A stretch of 64,000 nucleotides of DNA from Dioscorea cayenensis subsp. rotundata (GCF_009730915.1 NC_052487.1:310001-374000), one strand, 5' to 3'; shown: positions 35,350 through 48,910, numbered from the stretch's first letter. A program made the numbers and translations. The notes: generated from the letters alone by a model not told the origin.

Positions 35350-38300
35350 ATGTCTTCGTCCAAGGTATCTTCATCTCCCAAACTCTCCATCTCTTGCAAA
35401 TCTACGGTCTTAAAAGCTAGGGTTTTGGTTTAGCTGTTTTCTCAGGCCCTTCTTTGTTTCTTTAATTGTTTTATGATTGTTTATTGGTTGAACGATGGAT
35501 CTTTTGGTTTTGCAGTCAGATAATCGGGAATCGATTGGATCTAAGAAGCCCTGGATTAACAGTATGTTTCTTGATTGCCACTGTGATCGGTTTTGATGTT
35601 TTTGTTAGTCTTTTCTAGGTTTTTCTCTATGATTTGGATGGATTTGTGTTATATTGTGGACTTTGGGTACCTTGGATTTGTGGAGTTTTGTTAGTCTTTT
35701 CTAGGGTTTTCTCTATGATTTTGATGGATTTGTGTTATATTGTGAATTTTGGGTACCTTGGATATGTGGAGTTTTGTTAGTCATGAAGGTTTCATGTCAA
35801 AAGTTTTTGATAATTTGATACACGGAGTGCTGTCAATTAGCTTCTGGTCTTATATTTAGGGTTCTGTGGTTCATTCATATGGAAACCTTAAACTATTGTC
35901 ACTGTAGAGTTATTTTTTTGTTCATCTATTCTGTATGATGTAATTTTATTGTTCTTCACATGTAATCCTGCTAAGAATTTCGTGCTAATAACCTGTAAAA
36001 ATTGTCAGCTTCACCAAGTGATGGAGATTGGACCTGCCCACAATCAACTAGCTTGGTATGCATCTCTTTTGTTGTTTGTCATTCTTGCTTGATTTATCAA
36101 TGCTTTATTCACGCTATTCATGACATTTTTTTTTTGGTGATTCAATTGCTGGCTTTAACTTCTTTCAAGGCATTTGACATGTGATCACTAGTTTCATTGT
36201 TTGTTAGCATACCGAATTTTTTTGGCTGGTTGAAGAAATTAAATTTCAGTGTTGCTAAGAGAATATTGGAAAAAGTTTTGTTGATAATCACAATGTGTTA
36301 AATGGCTATAGCTTGGGATTGGTTATCGCAAACCAATGTCAGCTAGGTCAATATGTATTTATGCTTCTCTTGATATTGCAGCACTTGTCTTTTTGTATGC
36401 CTCACTGACATCTAATTTTGATTGATTTCGGATATGGTATTATGTGTGTTATTATTCATTTGGACTGATTCCTTTAATAGTTTTTATCCCCCTTAGCTTC
36501 TTTTTGTGGGGTTTGGGGGTTGGTTACACCTTTTTCATATTTGTTGGTTTCAAATATGATTGATGTGTCCAAGATTTTAATCCAAGTATCTAGCCTTTTG
36601 CTTTACCATGTCAGTCATGAGACGTATTTACCTTTTGAACATTGCAAGATCCTAGGGATATTTGGAAAGACAGTAGATTTGCAAATTTATCAAATATGAT
36701 ATTTTCTTTTTCATTTCTAATCCATTAAAGTTCTAATTTTTATCTTGCCTTACCAATATTTGTATATCAGTTTTGAAATTTGGTTTCTGTTTTAAGCAAC
36801 CTAATAGCTATTTTTTTTAATTGTCATAGAATCTATTTATAATAGTAGTATCAATGTCGCTGCTATCTTCAGATCTTCTAAATCTCCGTTCAATAATTTA
36901 ATTACTATTTCTTTTCTGATAGGCTAACTTATATGAATTATTAGGAATTTCTCCAAGAATTTTGTAGGTGAACCAAGTTTAAGTGAGGCAAAGATGGCTT
37001 TAGATTGAGAATTATTATTCTTCGCCAAAATTAAACTCAGCCTGAGCTGCTTGAGATCAGCTCAATCCAATCCCAGCACTCAGTCTACCTTAATTAGATT
37101 TTTTTCAGCAGTGCTGATCCTGGATCACTGATGAACATAAGCTTGAGTGAAGCGTGTTATGCAAATTCCTAATTATGACTTCTATCATAAAACTATTACA
37201 ATTTTAATTGTGAAAACACCAACTCCAAAAACATAATTTAAAATAGATACAAGCCTGGTGAAGTTGAGTTTAAACAAGACATCCTTCTCATAGTTTTTAG
37301 GTCAATTGGGCTCTTTAGCCTCTTTTTTTTTTTGTTCATAAAACAACCATTGAAATTAAGTTGATCCAAATTTGAGTTGCTCATAAAACTGGCAGTTATG
37401 ATGTTTCATGAATTAAATTCTATATTATGTGTGTGGTACTCATAATTTCAAGAGATTGTGGTTATTGTCTTTGGAAGCTGCACAATTCATGTTGTATGGA
37501 TTGATGCTTTTAATTAATTAAATTTTTGTACTTCTATGAATTATTTGATATTTCAGTCTGTTCATATTTTATCAAATTCCTCAACTGGGCAATCCCACAT
37601 CTAGGGCTTGATGCTCTTTACTGATTAAGTGCTTGGACTACCTTAAAGATATTTAATACTTCTGCCCATTCACAATCACTGGCCAAATCAATATCAATTA
37701 GCATGAACTATGAACAACTGCTAGTAGATTTCCATTTAAAGCCTTGTTAGGTATTCAATGGGTAAAATTTCATTAAAGTTGAACTCTTTATATGGTTGAG
37801 CTGGTAACACATTGTTTCTAGAGAATTTCATTGTAGGAATATGCTATTGCAATACACTTGCCAAAATATGTTGTCTCCTTATGCTTTTCTTGTTATGAGA
37901 GAAGATGTCTCCTGGCATATGGACTAATGAGTAGGTTAATAGCCTTTTGACAGATTAAAATGCTAATGTTGTTGGCAGAGTAAGGTATCTTGATGAGATC
38001 AGCCTGTCATTGTAATTCAGACAAATTGAGAAATGAGTAAAGTATAGTAATATCTATGTAATTTCAGGAAATACAAAGGCGAAATGCACCATTTTTATTG
38101 CTATTTCTTCTATCTTCTGATGATCGACTTAGCTCAGCAGAAAATAATTATTATAATAATGAAGATGATGAATGAAAATCTTTATGCTAATAATGTTTTA
38201 TTTCTAGTTTTTATGCTGGTTGGAGCTATTACTTTCTGTATATTGTAACATGCTTGGTCAGTGTAACAATTACAAATATCATATTCTCATGCTAACTTCT

Positions 38301-39697
38301 GGTTATTTCCTAGACAATGAGGACCACGCCTAGTTATCCTGCTTTCGATCATCCACCACCTTTCCGTTTTGGCGCTGTTGGAGTTCGTCCGCCACTCCCC
38401 CTTGGAATGTCTGGAGGCTATGGAGCAGCATTCTTGTTTCGTGGTATGCATCGATATGGTTGTGGTTTACGTGGTGGAGCTTCTGGATCATCTGGACCAC
38501 CTGAGCTTCTCCCTGCATATGGCCCACCTGGGCCCATAGGAGGTTCTCTCTCTCTCACACATACACTCATTTGCATCATAGCCTATTTGTGTGCATGAGC
38601 ATATATTTTTCATGCATTATTGGTTCTTGTTATGATAATCATTGCTCGTTTTAGGTACAGGTTACAACAAGAACTTGGAGCAGGACTGGTCTACGCTCCC
38701 TGAAGACCTCGTTTATCTTATCACAGATAAACTCAACTGTGAGGATTTCATATCTTTCCGTGCTACCTGCCTGAAATGGAGGAACATGACTCGCGAACGT
38801 GTGCCTTATGTGATCCTTGTGGAGTTTGATGACCGAAATCACACTATACGAGCATTGTCCCTATTTGATATCATTCAGAAAAGGATTGTTCAGCTCGAGC
38901 CTTCCGTCTTTCGTAAGGTTCAGAATTGCCATTATCTAGGATCATCTCATGGATGCCTGTTTGTCGGAAGATTTATCGAAGAAGCGCTGCACATTACACT
39001 ACTAAACCCATTTGCCAATGAACCGCCTATTAATCTGCCAGCATTGAATTGCCAACCAACAGGAATTGTCCTTCTCTCGGAGCGTCCTACATCTGTCCGG
39101 AATGATCATATGACAGTAGTGTACTGTCCACGTTCTGATGGACGTTTTTTGCTTCAGGCACGTTTCATTAGACTCACTGCTAACAGTGATTGGCAAAACA
39201 TCTGGTTCACAGGCATACCAGATGATGTTTTAGCTATGGAAGGGCAATTTTATGTTAACTTCAAAGGGATTTTGAGGAAGATGGATGTCGAGAACCATGG
39301 TCTTTATGAAGAGAAATTTACTCTGCTATTACCTGGTTTACCCCGGTCACAATCTTCAGATCCAACTTTAAACCTGAGGTACTTTCAAGATTTAGAAGGT
39401 CATCTCCATCTTCTTGTTTGTTCTTCCTATCAGAGCGGCCTTTATGCTTTCACAAAAGTGTGCCCAATGCAATATATGTCATTGTTCTACGATGAAAGAT
39501 TTTTGGCGCCACCGAGGAGTTTAGGCATAAAGAGACACATAGTTTTCTTGGATGATTTGACTGTAAAAACACGATTTGGGCGTGTACTTGTTGACAATTA
39601 TTACTCGCAAAACCTCCTTCTCAAATTGTCAGCTTTCTGGGGCACCGATCAAAATCGGTTTCAACCTGTGGGCTGGATAGCATCCAGCCTATTATGA
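35350..39697 (+). CDS. F-box DUF295 protein with truncated RanBP2-zinc-finger-type N-terminus
   Basis: Five exons: 35350-35364, 35516-35561, 36009-36055, 38314-38542 and 38655-39697. They give 459 residues. Residues 1-112 look like a plant RanBP2/NZF zinc-finger protein (MSSSKSDNRESIGSKK, then SPSDGDWTCPQ, then a Pro/Gly-rich stretch with HPPPFRFG and AYGPPGPIGG). The finger stops after its first cysteine, and the later Cys residues and the N.NF..R core are absent. Residues from about 123 form an F-box (DWSTLPEDLVYLITDKLN, FRATCLKWRN), and the rest is a DUF295 domain. F-box proteins are the substrate-binding subunits of SCF ubiquitin ligases. Exon 5 has no ATG of its own ahead of the F-box, and its splice phase matches exon 4, which supports a real fusion. 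A mispredicted junction of two genes remains possible. Confidence 0.8.
35600..35771. repeat. 86-bp tandem duplication in an F-box gene intron
   Basis: Two adjacent copies (35600-35685 and 35686-35771), each starting TTTTGTTAGTC, differ at a few positions, and a third partial start follows at 35772. It is located in the second intron and is probably neutral. Confidence 0.85.
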
Positions 39698-42629
39698 TCT
39701 TGGACCTGTTTGAATTGAAACAGAATGTCTTGTTGTGGTTTGACAGTGTAACTGAAATTGCATAAACTGGATGGGGTTTTTCTTCTTCATCTGTTCTTTT
39801 TACTTACTATATTGGCTTTTCTCTTTTGAAAGACCAGCATATCTGATATTCTGTATGTTTGTCCAGTATTCAGTTGTATTCAATAATCATTAATCCATAT
39901 GCATGATATATACTATTGATTCATTACTACTTGCCAATTTGTGAAGAAATGTTTTCTTGATGTGTTTCTGAATTGGAGGATAGTTTCAAAGAGGCATGCT
40001 GTGATGACAACAGATAGTTTTTAATTGATTTAATCTTCTCACTTTCTTGTGAGAAGTCAGAGTGTTTGTAGCTTTCTTACCCATTGGTAAAATCCTTGAT
40101 TCAACTTAATGTTGTGAGTATGGTATTTATTGAAAGACTTTCAGGAATTTGATGTATTTACCGCCATCATTGACTCAGTCTTAATGAAAGAGTCATTCCA
40201 TTTTTGGTGCGTATTCTCTCCTTGTTTACTAATGTTGAGTCCAGTATTTGGCTTTATTTAAAAAAGTATGTTTTGCATATTACATATAGTGAAATGAAAC
40301 GAATGAGGTCCTTTTATGGACTAGATAATTCTGATTAAATATGGTAAAGCTTATGAGCATGATGACTTAGGGTTGCATGTTACTAATAATTTGTATGAAG
40401 GCCCACGCTTATGCACTAGGCTTCATGGAACATTTAATTCTTATTTTTCATTTTTTTTTCTATATTTATTGTATTATTCTCTTTTATATGAATTCAAATT
40501 CAGGAACAGCTCCTTAATAAGTGCTCAGAAAATTCTCTTTATCAGGAACTGGGTAAGATAATGGCTATTTCTATATGGGCATGTTTTATGTTTATGTACA
40601 TGCGTTGCAGCGTTGGCATATGAGTATATCACACATGTAATGTTACACGGTTTATTTTAATATAATGTTACAAATGTGTATATTAAGATATACATATACA
40701 TGTATACTAATAGCAAGTATAACATATTACAATGACTGTAGTGTATTGTATATATCATGTAGTAATATTATGATGTCCATTTTATTAAGAGATAAGCTCT
40801 GATCTATAGCACCTCTGCTTCAAGTTGCACACAATCAAAGCTTTATTTGAGATTCTATGCTGCTGGTGAGGTTACCAAAGGTGGATAATTCTAGCATTAT
40901 ACGCGCTTGGGTATGCTCATTTTATATTTTGAAACAATGTGATCATATTGAATTTGGAGTGCACGTACACTGTTTTTTAAATATTATGCAATCTAGAATA
41001 TTGTCCTGTAATGAGGGTGAAGTTGAATATGCATTTTTAAAATTGCTGATTCTCTCGGAAAGCATCTCTAAGCCTCTGTAGAAATTGCATGCGGCTCTTT
41101 GAAAAGTCTAACAACTTATATTAAAGATTAGCTAAAATTGTATTTTTACCTTCCCTTTTTATGGCTAGTAGCCATCAGCCTCTACTATGCTGTTTTGCTG
41201 CACTCCTCCATCCCCTTGTGTGTGTGTGTGTGTATTTGCTATTTGAAAATTTATTAATTTGGATTCTACGCAAACATTTATGCCGAGGTCCAAAAGTTTG
41301 GTTGCATATAAAAATGATAATTTCTAATGTGCCCTCATAAAAGTAATATTTACTTTTATATTTAAATAAAATATTTTTATTTGCTTGTATATCTTTATAG
41401 TTAAAATTAACTTATAAAATAATATAGCACTAAATTTTAAAAATAATATTGACCTTAATACGGGTATTAATCAGTGATTTATCCACTTTATTCCAATATA
41501 TAAATCACTTTATTCCCAGTATTAATCTCATAGATTTGCTTGTATATTTTTACAGTTAAAATTGAGTAATGCTATATAAAACGATACTCTTGTCTTCGGA
41601 AAAAAGAGTGAGCTGTAAGATGATACCATGAAGTAGGATTTCCTAGCTTTATCAAATAAAACTATAATGTAATTTTTATTAATTTATTGTAGTTTTTATT
41701 TTCTGTGCATCTCAATGTAACCCTCAAGGAGATATTTTTTTCAATGTTTTATATTTTTTAAAAACCAATGATAAATGATAGTATATAATAAAACTAAACT
41801 TTTAAATATTAAAATTATCTTTTAGATATTTTTAAAATAAAAATATATATAATTTAAAATTTAAATCTCATATTAAATTAATTGTGTTTTTTAATTATTA
41901 AAATATAAGTTATATTATTTTTTTATCGTTATTATTTATTATTATAAATTTTTTAATATTTTATTATTGACCCCGATGTAACCCCGGTTAGACCCGGTCA
42001 AAGTTAATCTTTTTTTTCTCTTGATTAAATTAAAAAAATTTATCCAAATGAGGGAAATGCTCACTATGACCATCCGAAACCCTCATTTTCTTTTATTTTC
42101 CCTTGTTGGTTCTTAATCCAAACATAGCATTAAAGTCAAAGCACTTATCATAGAATTGGTCAAAAATGATGCCAAGGATCCTGGCCTAATAGAAAGTCAA
42201 TTTCCTCAGGAGTTTCATTAGAAAATATTAAAGTATGAGACTAGTTAATAATCGAGATTGATAATCAGTGAAATCCATCATTACCAATGTCAAAAGTTTC
42301 ATATTCAGGAGGATTTTTAAGGGCATAGTGAAGTCCGAAAGTGGAGCCAGAATTCAACTCGTTTTTTTTCATCTTCTAAACTTAAGTTTTTCCCCTCAAA
42401 TTTCGTAGGCCTACAAGAAGCATCTGATGTTCAACAATATAAACTAATAAGATCTAGTAAGTGAACACAAGACTGTTGGAATTATAAATTAAGATTACTA
42501 AATAAAAATAATCAAAATAATTAAGATGATAGGTGTATATAATATACAGCCTCAACAAATCTAATGATAAAAATTATGACTATTTAGATTTCCCAAACAC
42601 ATTCAAACAATCAAAACATTCACAACTAT
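39698..42629. other. Convergent intergenic region between the F-box gene and GlyRS
   Basis: The first 200 bp are probable F-box 3' UTR (AATAAT-type signal near 39880). The rest is AT-rich spacer with a TA-rich stretch near 40680-40760, a short (TG)n at 41217-41232, and dense A/T at 41340-41960. No coding gene, RNA gene or complete transposon was recognised. Confidence 0.6.
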
Positions 42630-45600
42630 TTAGGTTTGTGTGTATGCCCTAACAAGAGCAGTCCAAGTGCTTTGACCTTCAATTAGCTCTTTCACTACAG
42701 AAACCACCTCCTTGATGTTTACCCGAATTTGTTGCCTGCTGTCTCTCTCCCTAATGGTTACAGATGTTGTTGAATCCACAGTAACAGCGAATGGAACGCC
42801 AATCTCATCGGTTCTTGCATATCGTTTTCCAATTGATGTGCCTACGGCGAGAGGCAAGTGAAAGAGAGTTGTGTTAAATCAAAGAATAAAGTTAAACATT
42901 TCTCATGATTTGGGTTGTACCTGTAATATCTATAATATTAGAGATCCCGGCTTTTGTCAATGTCTCTGCAATGCTTCTAGCTACATCATCAAACTCTGGG
43001 TTTTTGATCAATGGAAACACAGTGCATTTGATGGGAGCAACAACTGGGGGAAACCGGAACACATTCAATTGCTCATCCTTTGATTTACAAGGTCTTCTAT
43101 GGAAGGAATGCTCGTATAGGCAGTAGATGATCCTTCCAATGCCAAAAGATGGTTCAATGACAGAAGGGGTGAAAACTCTCTGGTGTTCTTTCTTTTTCTC
43201 CATTCTAATTGAAACCATGTTTTTCGTGATGACCACAGTTTTCCCAAGAGTGCAGACTAGAAATTCAGCCTCTCCCTTGGATTCTAAGGTTGCCTTCATT
43301 TCCAAAGCTTCTTTCTCAGACATTGCCTATCCAATAATAAAAGAAAAAAGGGAACTTCACAAGATTTAAGAGACCGGCAAACCTATAATTACTTTAACTG
43401 CACAAGATGCTAATAAGAGACCAAATCACCTACCTCTAATGCTCCAACTACCATCTTTTGATTCCCTTCAAATGCAAGACCGAGATCCTTCTTGGATGGG
43501 GTTATAACCAGTTTCTGCAATTATATAAAGTACGATCACATTTATGAAAACAAACAATCCTCAAAATTGAACAGATGGACACCCTCTGTCAACCTCTGGA
43601 CAAGGAGGTGCATATTGACCAAATTTAGGTCAAGGAATCAGAACAAAGCTCACCTCCACCTCTCTAGGTTCTGAGAATTTTTCATGAGCAACCAAAGGCA
43701 CACCACTTTTGTCCTGTAAGAAAGAATATATTTACAAGGATTCAGTGTCATATTCAGTAACTCACAATGGCAAAGATGAATCAGCCAGAACTTAAATCTT
43801 GTTCAAGAAGAGAAAAGCAAGAATCAACGCAGGGAGCACATGTTTATAAATAAGAATCAAATATCTTGGAAGCTTCAAAAGAAAAAAAAGGCACCTAGAA
43901 TTATCAGCTAATGCAACCAATATATATATATATATATATACCACAGCCATGACATATAGGAGATTTTGAAAACACCAGCACAAATTTAAGGGAATCAAGA
44001 CTGCTAAGTTATGCATGAGAGTATAAGGGAATTCATGGACAGAGGGTATGGTACTCAAAAGAAAAGATGGAGCCATTCGCCAAAGCTGTAAAGACATTGT
44101 TGACCAAGAAAACTCTTCAACTAACTGTATTTCACTGGAAGAAAAGGAAAAGGGGACAAAACAAAAGATTGCAGGATCATCTAAAAAATTCTCTTACGGT
44201 ATGGCCACGCAAGTCATAGGCAGATCTGTCTGCAATCCCAACACACTCGATCCAGCCAAAGGAAGATTCTATCTCCGCATCCCAGCAATCAGCAGCATAA
44301 TGAGCCATCTCATTTGGCAGATGTTGCCGGAAGCGCAACCGATCTTCATCAATTCCAAGGCGTGCAAGGAAGCGGAACACTCTCCCTATGAAATAACCAA
44401 GGGTCTCATTGTTGACAATTCCCTAATAAAAGTGATTGTGAGAATAGACAAGAAAAAATAAGATAAAGCACAGTACATTAATAAAATATGAAAGAACTCA
44501 ATACAAGATAACCAAATGATGCTTATGCCATCAACCTTTGAAACTGCTTCTCGAAGACATATCTTTCTGGCTGATTTTCCTGCCAATTGATCCTCTCTTG
44601 GAAACATAAAAAATTCCAATTCAGCAACATTAGCAAACTTTGGATGAGATTTGTCATCTGGGTCAACAAAATGTTCAATTTCCGCCAGTGTAAACTCACG
44701 TACTCTGAGGAGACCTTGGCGAGGTGATATCTGAACATAATAGAAAATATAATAGATAATAACACTAAGTTATCAATTAGAACCAAAGCCCAAAAGATAT
44801 TAATCAGTATATCAGACAGATAGCATACACAATAGAATGCCACAAATGTGTACCCTGAATGTCACGATTGATAATTTGTCTTTTAGAGTATTCAGGAAAA
44901 AAAAAAAACAGTAGCACGATCATACTGTACAAAAAGTCCACGATGATAGACAAAACTAAATTCTGTCATCCAAATGAAATTTTCACCAGAAGGTTCATAT
45001 ATATATATATATATATATATATAAAGAAGAAAAAAGAAACATTAGAAGGACAGAAGGTGCATAAAACCTTCCTCATCTGTGTATGGTGAATCATTCGCAT
45101 AATGTTATAAAACCAGTCCACATACTGAAATAATAGAACATAGAAGATAGATAACAAAATGAGCCACAAACCTCGTTTCTAAATGCCTGGCCTATCTGGG
45201 CAGCTGCAAATGGAAGCTTATTCCCATTGTAATAGTACAAGTCCTTGAAGTTCACAAAGATGCCCTGTGCTGTTTCTGGCCTCATAAACCTATCTCAATA
45301 TAGCCAAGAAAATCACTATATGAATACAAGTACATAAGCACTAATACACAGAAAACGCACAACAAATGCTCGTATAGTCTCACCCTGTGCTTAAACCTGT
45401 TGGGCCTATGGAAGTCCGGAACATGAGATTAAAGGGATATGGATCAGAAAGAGGGTTCTTTGTGTCCGGTGCAGTAATCCCATACTCTTTGAGTTTCGCC
45501 CCCAATTCCTCAGCAGAGAGATCATCTAATATAGCAATAACATGCTTTAGCTCAGCAACCTTTGCAGGTGTCAAAGTGAGGTCCTTCTCAAGCTTCTCCT

Positions 45601-46434
45601 TGCAATAGTCCTTGAGAAGATGATCTGCCCGGTAACAAGTTCCTGTCTTCTCATCATTGACCATAAGGTCAGTGAACTTGTCAACATGACCAGAAGCCTT
45701 CAAGACAACTTCAGGTGTGATACAGGGGCAGTCCACTTCAAGCATATTCTCCTCCATAACAAAATGCTAACCAAAGAAAACCTCAAGAATTCAGAGACAT
45801 CTCAAAAATAAAATATTCAATGAATTTGGCATTAAATTCATTACTAGAAAAAAGAACTGCGCTGCCTCTGCTGATGATCATGCATTACAAGTAGTAAGTT
45901 TTTCTAATAAAAAAAGATAAAATTTTGCACATTCAAAGCACTAAATTAAGGTTTCAACGAAGCAACTAAAAATACATTAAAATCCCAAACTCCAAAATCC
46001 AAAAAAAACATAAAGAATAGGAAACAGAAACAGATCATCAGAAGCTTCAAAAAAGCTCTTGTAATCAATGTATATAAAAAAAAGTTTACCTGGCGCCAGA
46101 GAGTGAGAACATTCGACTTCACAGCGCAACCAGGAGGCCCATAATCGTACAACCCCGCAACACCGCGATAAATCTTAAACGACGGGATAATAAACAGCCT
46201 CCTCTCCAGAATATTCACCACCGCCTGCCGGAGCGCATCGTTGATAAGCTCACTGGTGGCACCATCCTCTTTTCTGTTGACTTCCGCTTGGCGAGCAGCG
46301 ACCTCGAGCTTCAAACCCTTAGGTGACTCCACAGCCATATCCATCTCGAACTGTGACGCGCCGGGGCTAGCTTTGATGCTCCGCACGGCCTCCACCTGCG
46401 CTTCCACGGAGGCCGAGGAGGAAGAAGAGGCCAT
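42630..46434 (-). CDS. Glycyl-tRNA synthetase (class II, alpha2 type)
   Basis: Nine exons on the minus strand: 46434-46090, 45766-45384, 45289-45172, 44730-44536, 44422-44198, 43713-43654, 43514-43434, 43326-42921 and 42841-42630. They give 674 residues. An N-terminal WHEP-like helical stretch ([20 protein letters not shown]) precedes [20 protein letters not shown]. Class II motif 2 is [25 protein letters not shown] shortened here to FRNEISPRQG...[11 protein letters not shown], with [16 protein letters not shown] before it. Motif 3 includes [14 protein letters not shown]. The C-terminal anticodon-binding domain runs from [15 protein letters not shown] to the end. The enzyme charges tRNA-Gly; the plant eukaryote-type enzyme serves the cytosol and, with a longer N-terminus, mitochondria. 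The N-terminus here is short and Ser/Ala-rich, so dual targeting is uncertain. The leader has a GGCGGA repeat plus telo-box and site II motifs. Confidence 0.95.
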
Positions 46435-46455
46435 GGGAAAAGGAGATGAGAAGAT

Positions 46456-46487
46456 GGGGCGGAGGCGGAGGCGGAGGCGGAGGAGGA
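46456..46487. repeat. (GGCGGA)n repeat in the GlyRS 5' leader
   Basis: Four to five GGCGGA units on the plus strand read as CCGCCT/TCCGCC on the sense strand, 20-50 bp before the GlyRS start codon. This makes the leader strongly CT/CC-rich. Confidence 0.85.
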
Positions 46488-46499
46488 TGACGAGAGGGA

Positions 46500-46520
46500 T
46501 TAGGGTTTTAGATTGGGCTT
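46500..46520 (-). promoter_or_regulatory. Telo-box plus site II element in the GlyRS promoter
   Basis: On the sense strand, AAGCCCAA (site II, plus-strand TGGGCTT at 46514-46520) is followed by AAACCCTAA (telo-box, 46500-46508), about 70-85 bp before the start codon. This pair is typical of plant translation-related genes and binds TCP and telomere-repeat factors. It fits a tRNA synthetase. Confidence 0.7.
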
Positions 46521-48014
46521 GAAATTTTAATTGCGAGGGCAGAACAAAAGCGAAAAAAGAGCATAAAAAGCGGGAGACATTTTTTTAAAAAAAAAATAAA
46601 AAAATGAAATAATTTATTTGATTACCTTTTTTAATTTTAAAATTTCAAAAAAGCAAAGAAGTGTCTTCCAAAATTAAAATACCAAGAAAGAACAACTTTT
46701 TTAGATGCATTTTAAATTTTTATTTTTAGAAATAATAAGAGAAAAAATAAAAACAAATTTTAAATTTTTTAAAATTCATAAAAATATACATAATTAAAAA
46801 TGATAACAATCTAAATCAAGATTTCAAAGATTATTGAGATTATCAATAATTTTTATTTATTATTAAGGTTCTTAGTTTGTAATTTTGTATAATAAGTATT
46901 AAATAAATCAAAGATTGATCAATTATGGAATTATCAATAATTTTTAAAATATATAATTTTTTATTGTAATTTTGGTGTGATATAAAAGATTGTGATAATA
47001 TTTTATTATTTTTTATATTTTCAAAATAATTTTACTTATCTATTCACCAATTTATATGTGTCAAAATAATTTAAAAATTATAAGATAACGATTATAAAGT
47101 TAACATTTGATTTATTCAAGTTTATGATGATATATATGCATACTAATATTTTATAATATTTTTTTTCCCAATAACCATTAGTTAATCTAGTGATCGGTAT
47201 AAATCAGTGCATGGTAAGGCGCAATACTATAGCAGAACTGTGGTAGTACTATACATCTCAAAAAATCATTAAATCACCATAATTTATGCACTTTCGTGTA
47301 TGTTTGTTCCTTGATAGTGTTTGTGGCACCATTTTAATATATATATATATATATTTTTTTTATTTATTTAGGATATGATATGTTAACATAATAGGCATCT
47401 ACTTATATAACTAATATACTAGTATTATGTATTTGGTTAATAATCAGTAAAATATATGTGATACAAATATATTACAATAAACTATATATATCACATATTA
47501 ATATATATATATATATACAGCCCCATTCATAACCTTGATCTACGGACGCACTCCAGGAAGAAGGAGAGGAACTTATGCCACATCAGCTAGTTTTATTTTG
47601 CCACGTGTATAAGTTAGATGCCACGTGTACAAGGCTGTCTAGAAAATTAGTTGGGAAGTTATGCCACATCAGCTTTCTGTTATGCCATGTCAGCATGACA
47701 GTTAAACTCTGGGTTTATAAATACAGCTTGTTAAACTCTTGTTTGTCACTTGTGGATTTGGGTTGCAGACAAAAGTGGAGATAAATGTGACTGAAGGTGA
47801 GCAACAGGGGGACTTCTGTGTTGTCTCTAGTGAATCAAATTGGGGCTTCTACTCTTGTTATAGGGCTCCATGAACATCACTTATTTAAAGAGGAGGCGAT
47901 CGATAAGAAAATGAAAATGAGGTTCTAATCTTGGAAATTTCAGAAGTCTCATAATGGCTTGTTCCAACCATATTTGTAAAACAGCTTTATCTACTTGTTA
48001 TGTATGTATATGTC

Positions 48015-48045
<31 letters not shown>

Positions 48046-48309
48046 GAGCCGGTTAATTGAATGAGTTGAGAACAAGTCAAATGTACCATTAGGTGAAACA
48101 CTTGGTACTGTGACTCTGTATATTACATGAAGAAGCCAATGGAGTAAATACTTGTGCTTCCAATTATGTGATAATTTTCAGTAAGAAAGCAATGAGCATT
48201 AATTCAAGATGTGATTAAAGCCAAGCTCTTTATTTTGTTAGAAGTTTTCACCATTTAATGACTTCTGTGTACTTGTTATTCTGAATTTCCAGAAGAGATT
48301 ATCTAGCTT
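46521..48309. other. Intergenic region upstream of GlyRS and of the PANK2 tail copy
   Basis: 46560-47170 is extremely AT-rich with no recognisable feature. 47336-47356, 47500-47518 and 48020-48044 are (TA)n tracts. A promoter-like patch lies at 47575-47722, and the following 600 bp have no long open frame. A short exon-like stretch at 47769-47795 between AG and GTGAGC signals is noted but unsupported. Confidence 0.5.
47575..47722 (+). promoter_or_regulatory. Promoter-like patch: paired ABRE/G-boxes and TATA box
   Basis: Two CCACGTGTA motifs 20 bp apart (47601 and 47621) are bracketed by two ATGCCACATCAGCT repeats (47575-47588 and 47661-47674). A TATAAAT lies at 47716-47722. No protein-coding gene follows directly. 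The next recognisable sequence is the PANK2 tail copy, 600 bp on. Paired ACGT elements are typical of abscisic-acid or light responsive promoters. The function is inferred. Confidence 0.4.
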
Positions 48310-48910
48310 AACCGATTTTACAACATATATATGAACTTCTTGAAATTGTAGCTGAAGCTGCAAAGGTCTGACTTGCAATGAGGAGCACTATTTAAGGATT
48401 AATTATGCATGTCACTTGAACTTACAGAATTGGTTATATCTTGCTCTCTCTTTGAGATTACAGCACTACGATATACTTCGGAAGTCTGCTGAAGCATGCA
48501 TAGATTTTCTGCAAATCAGGCCTGAGCTTGCTGCTGCTGCCAATGACATAGACCTGGTTAGTAACTGCCTGAAACAGTGATTATTGATTATCAATTGGCT
48601 TAGACTTGCAGCAACATGAAACTTACTTTAATTTATCCCCTGTTGCATTGCCATTCAGATAATCTTGGAAGGAATGGGTTGCTCTCTGTATACAAACTTT
48701 AATGCCAAGTTTAAATGTGATGCATTAAAAGTACAGATCATATCAGTTTATAGTCTTTCAGTGATGTATATATAATATATTTCTTTCTTTGATTCACTCA
48801 TGCAAATTAATTATTATTTTTTTTTTCAGATTTCTATGGTGAAGAATCAGAGATTAATGGACATATATATGATTGTGTTTGGCAGTTTGAACTTGCTGAG
48901 CATCCATGAA
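48310..48910 (+). pseudogene. PANK2 exon 19-22 pseudogene fragment
   Basis: Exon 19 (GAACTTCTTGAAATTGTAGC), exon 20 (ATACTTCGGAAGTCTGCTGA), exon 21 (ATCTTGGAAGGAATGGGTTG) and exon 22 (ATGGTGAAGAATCAGAG) of PANK2 are all recognisable, with their intervening introns. It is therefore a DNA-level copy and not a processed one. Exon 20 has lost about 102 bp compared with the parent, and exon 22 has lost bases that shift the frame and remove the original C-terminus. No kinase part is present. Homology continues past the stop into the parent's downstream spacer, to about 50375. The fragment is in the same orientation as its parent, about 16 kb away. Confidence 0.85.

Noticed and set aside
47769-47795. 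Short exon-like segment between AG and GTGAGC
   Set aside because: There is no partner exon in phase and no recognisable protein.
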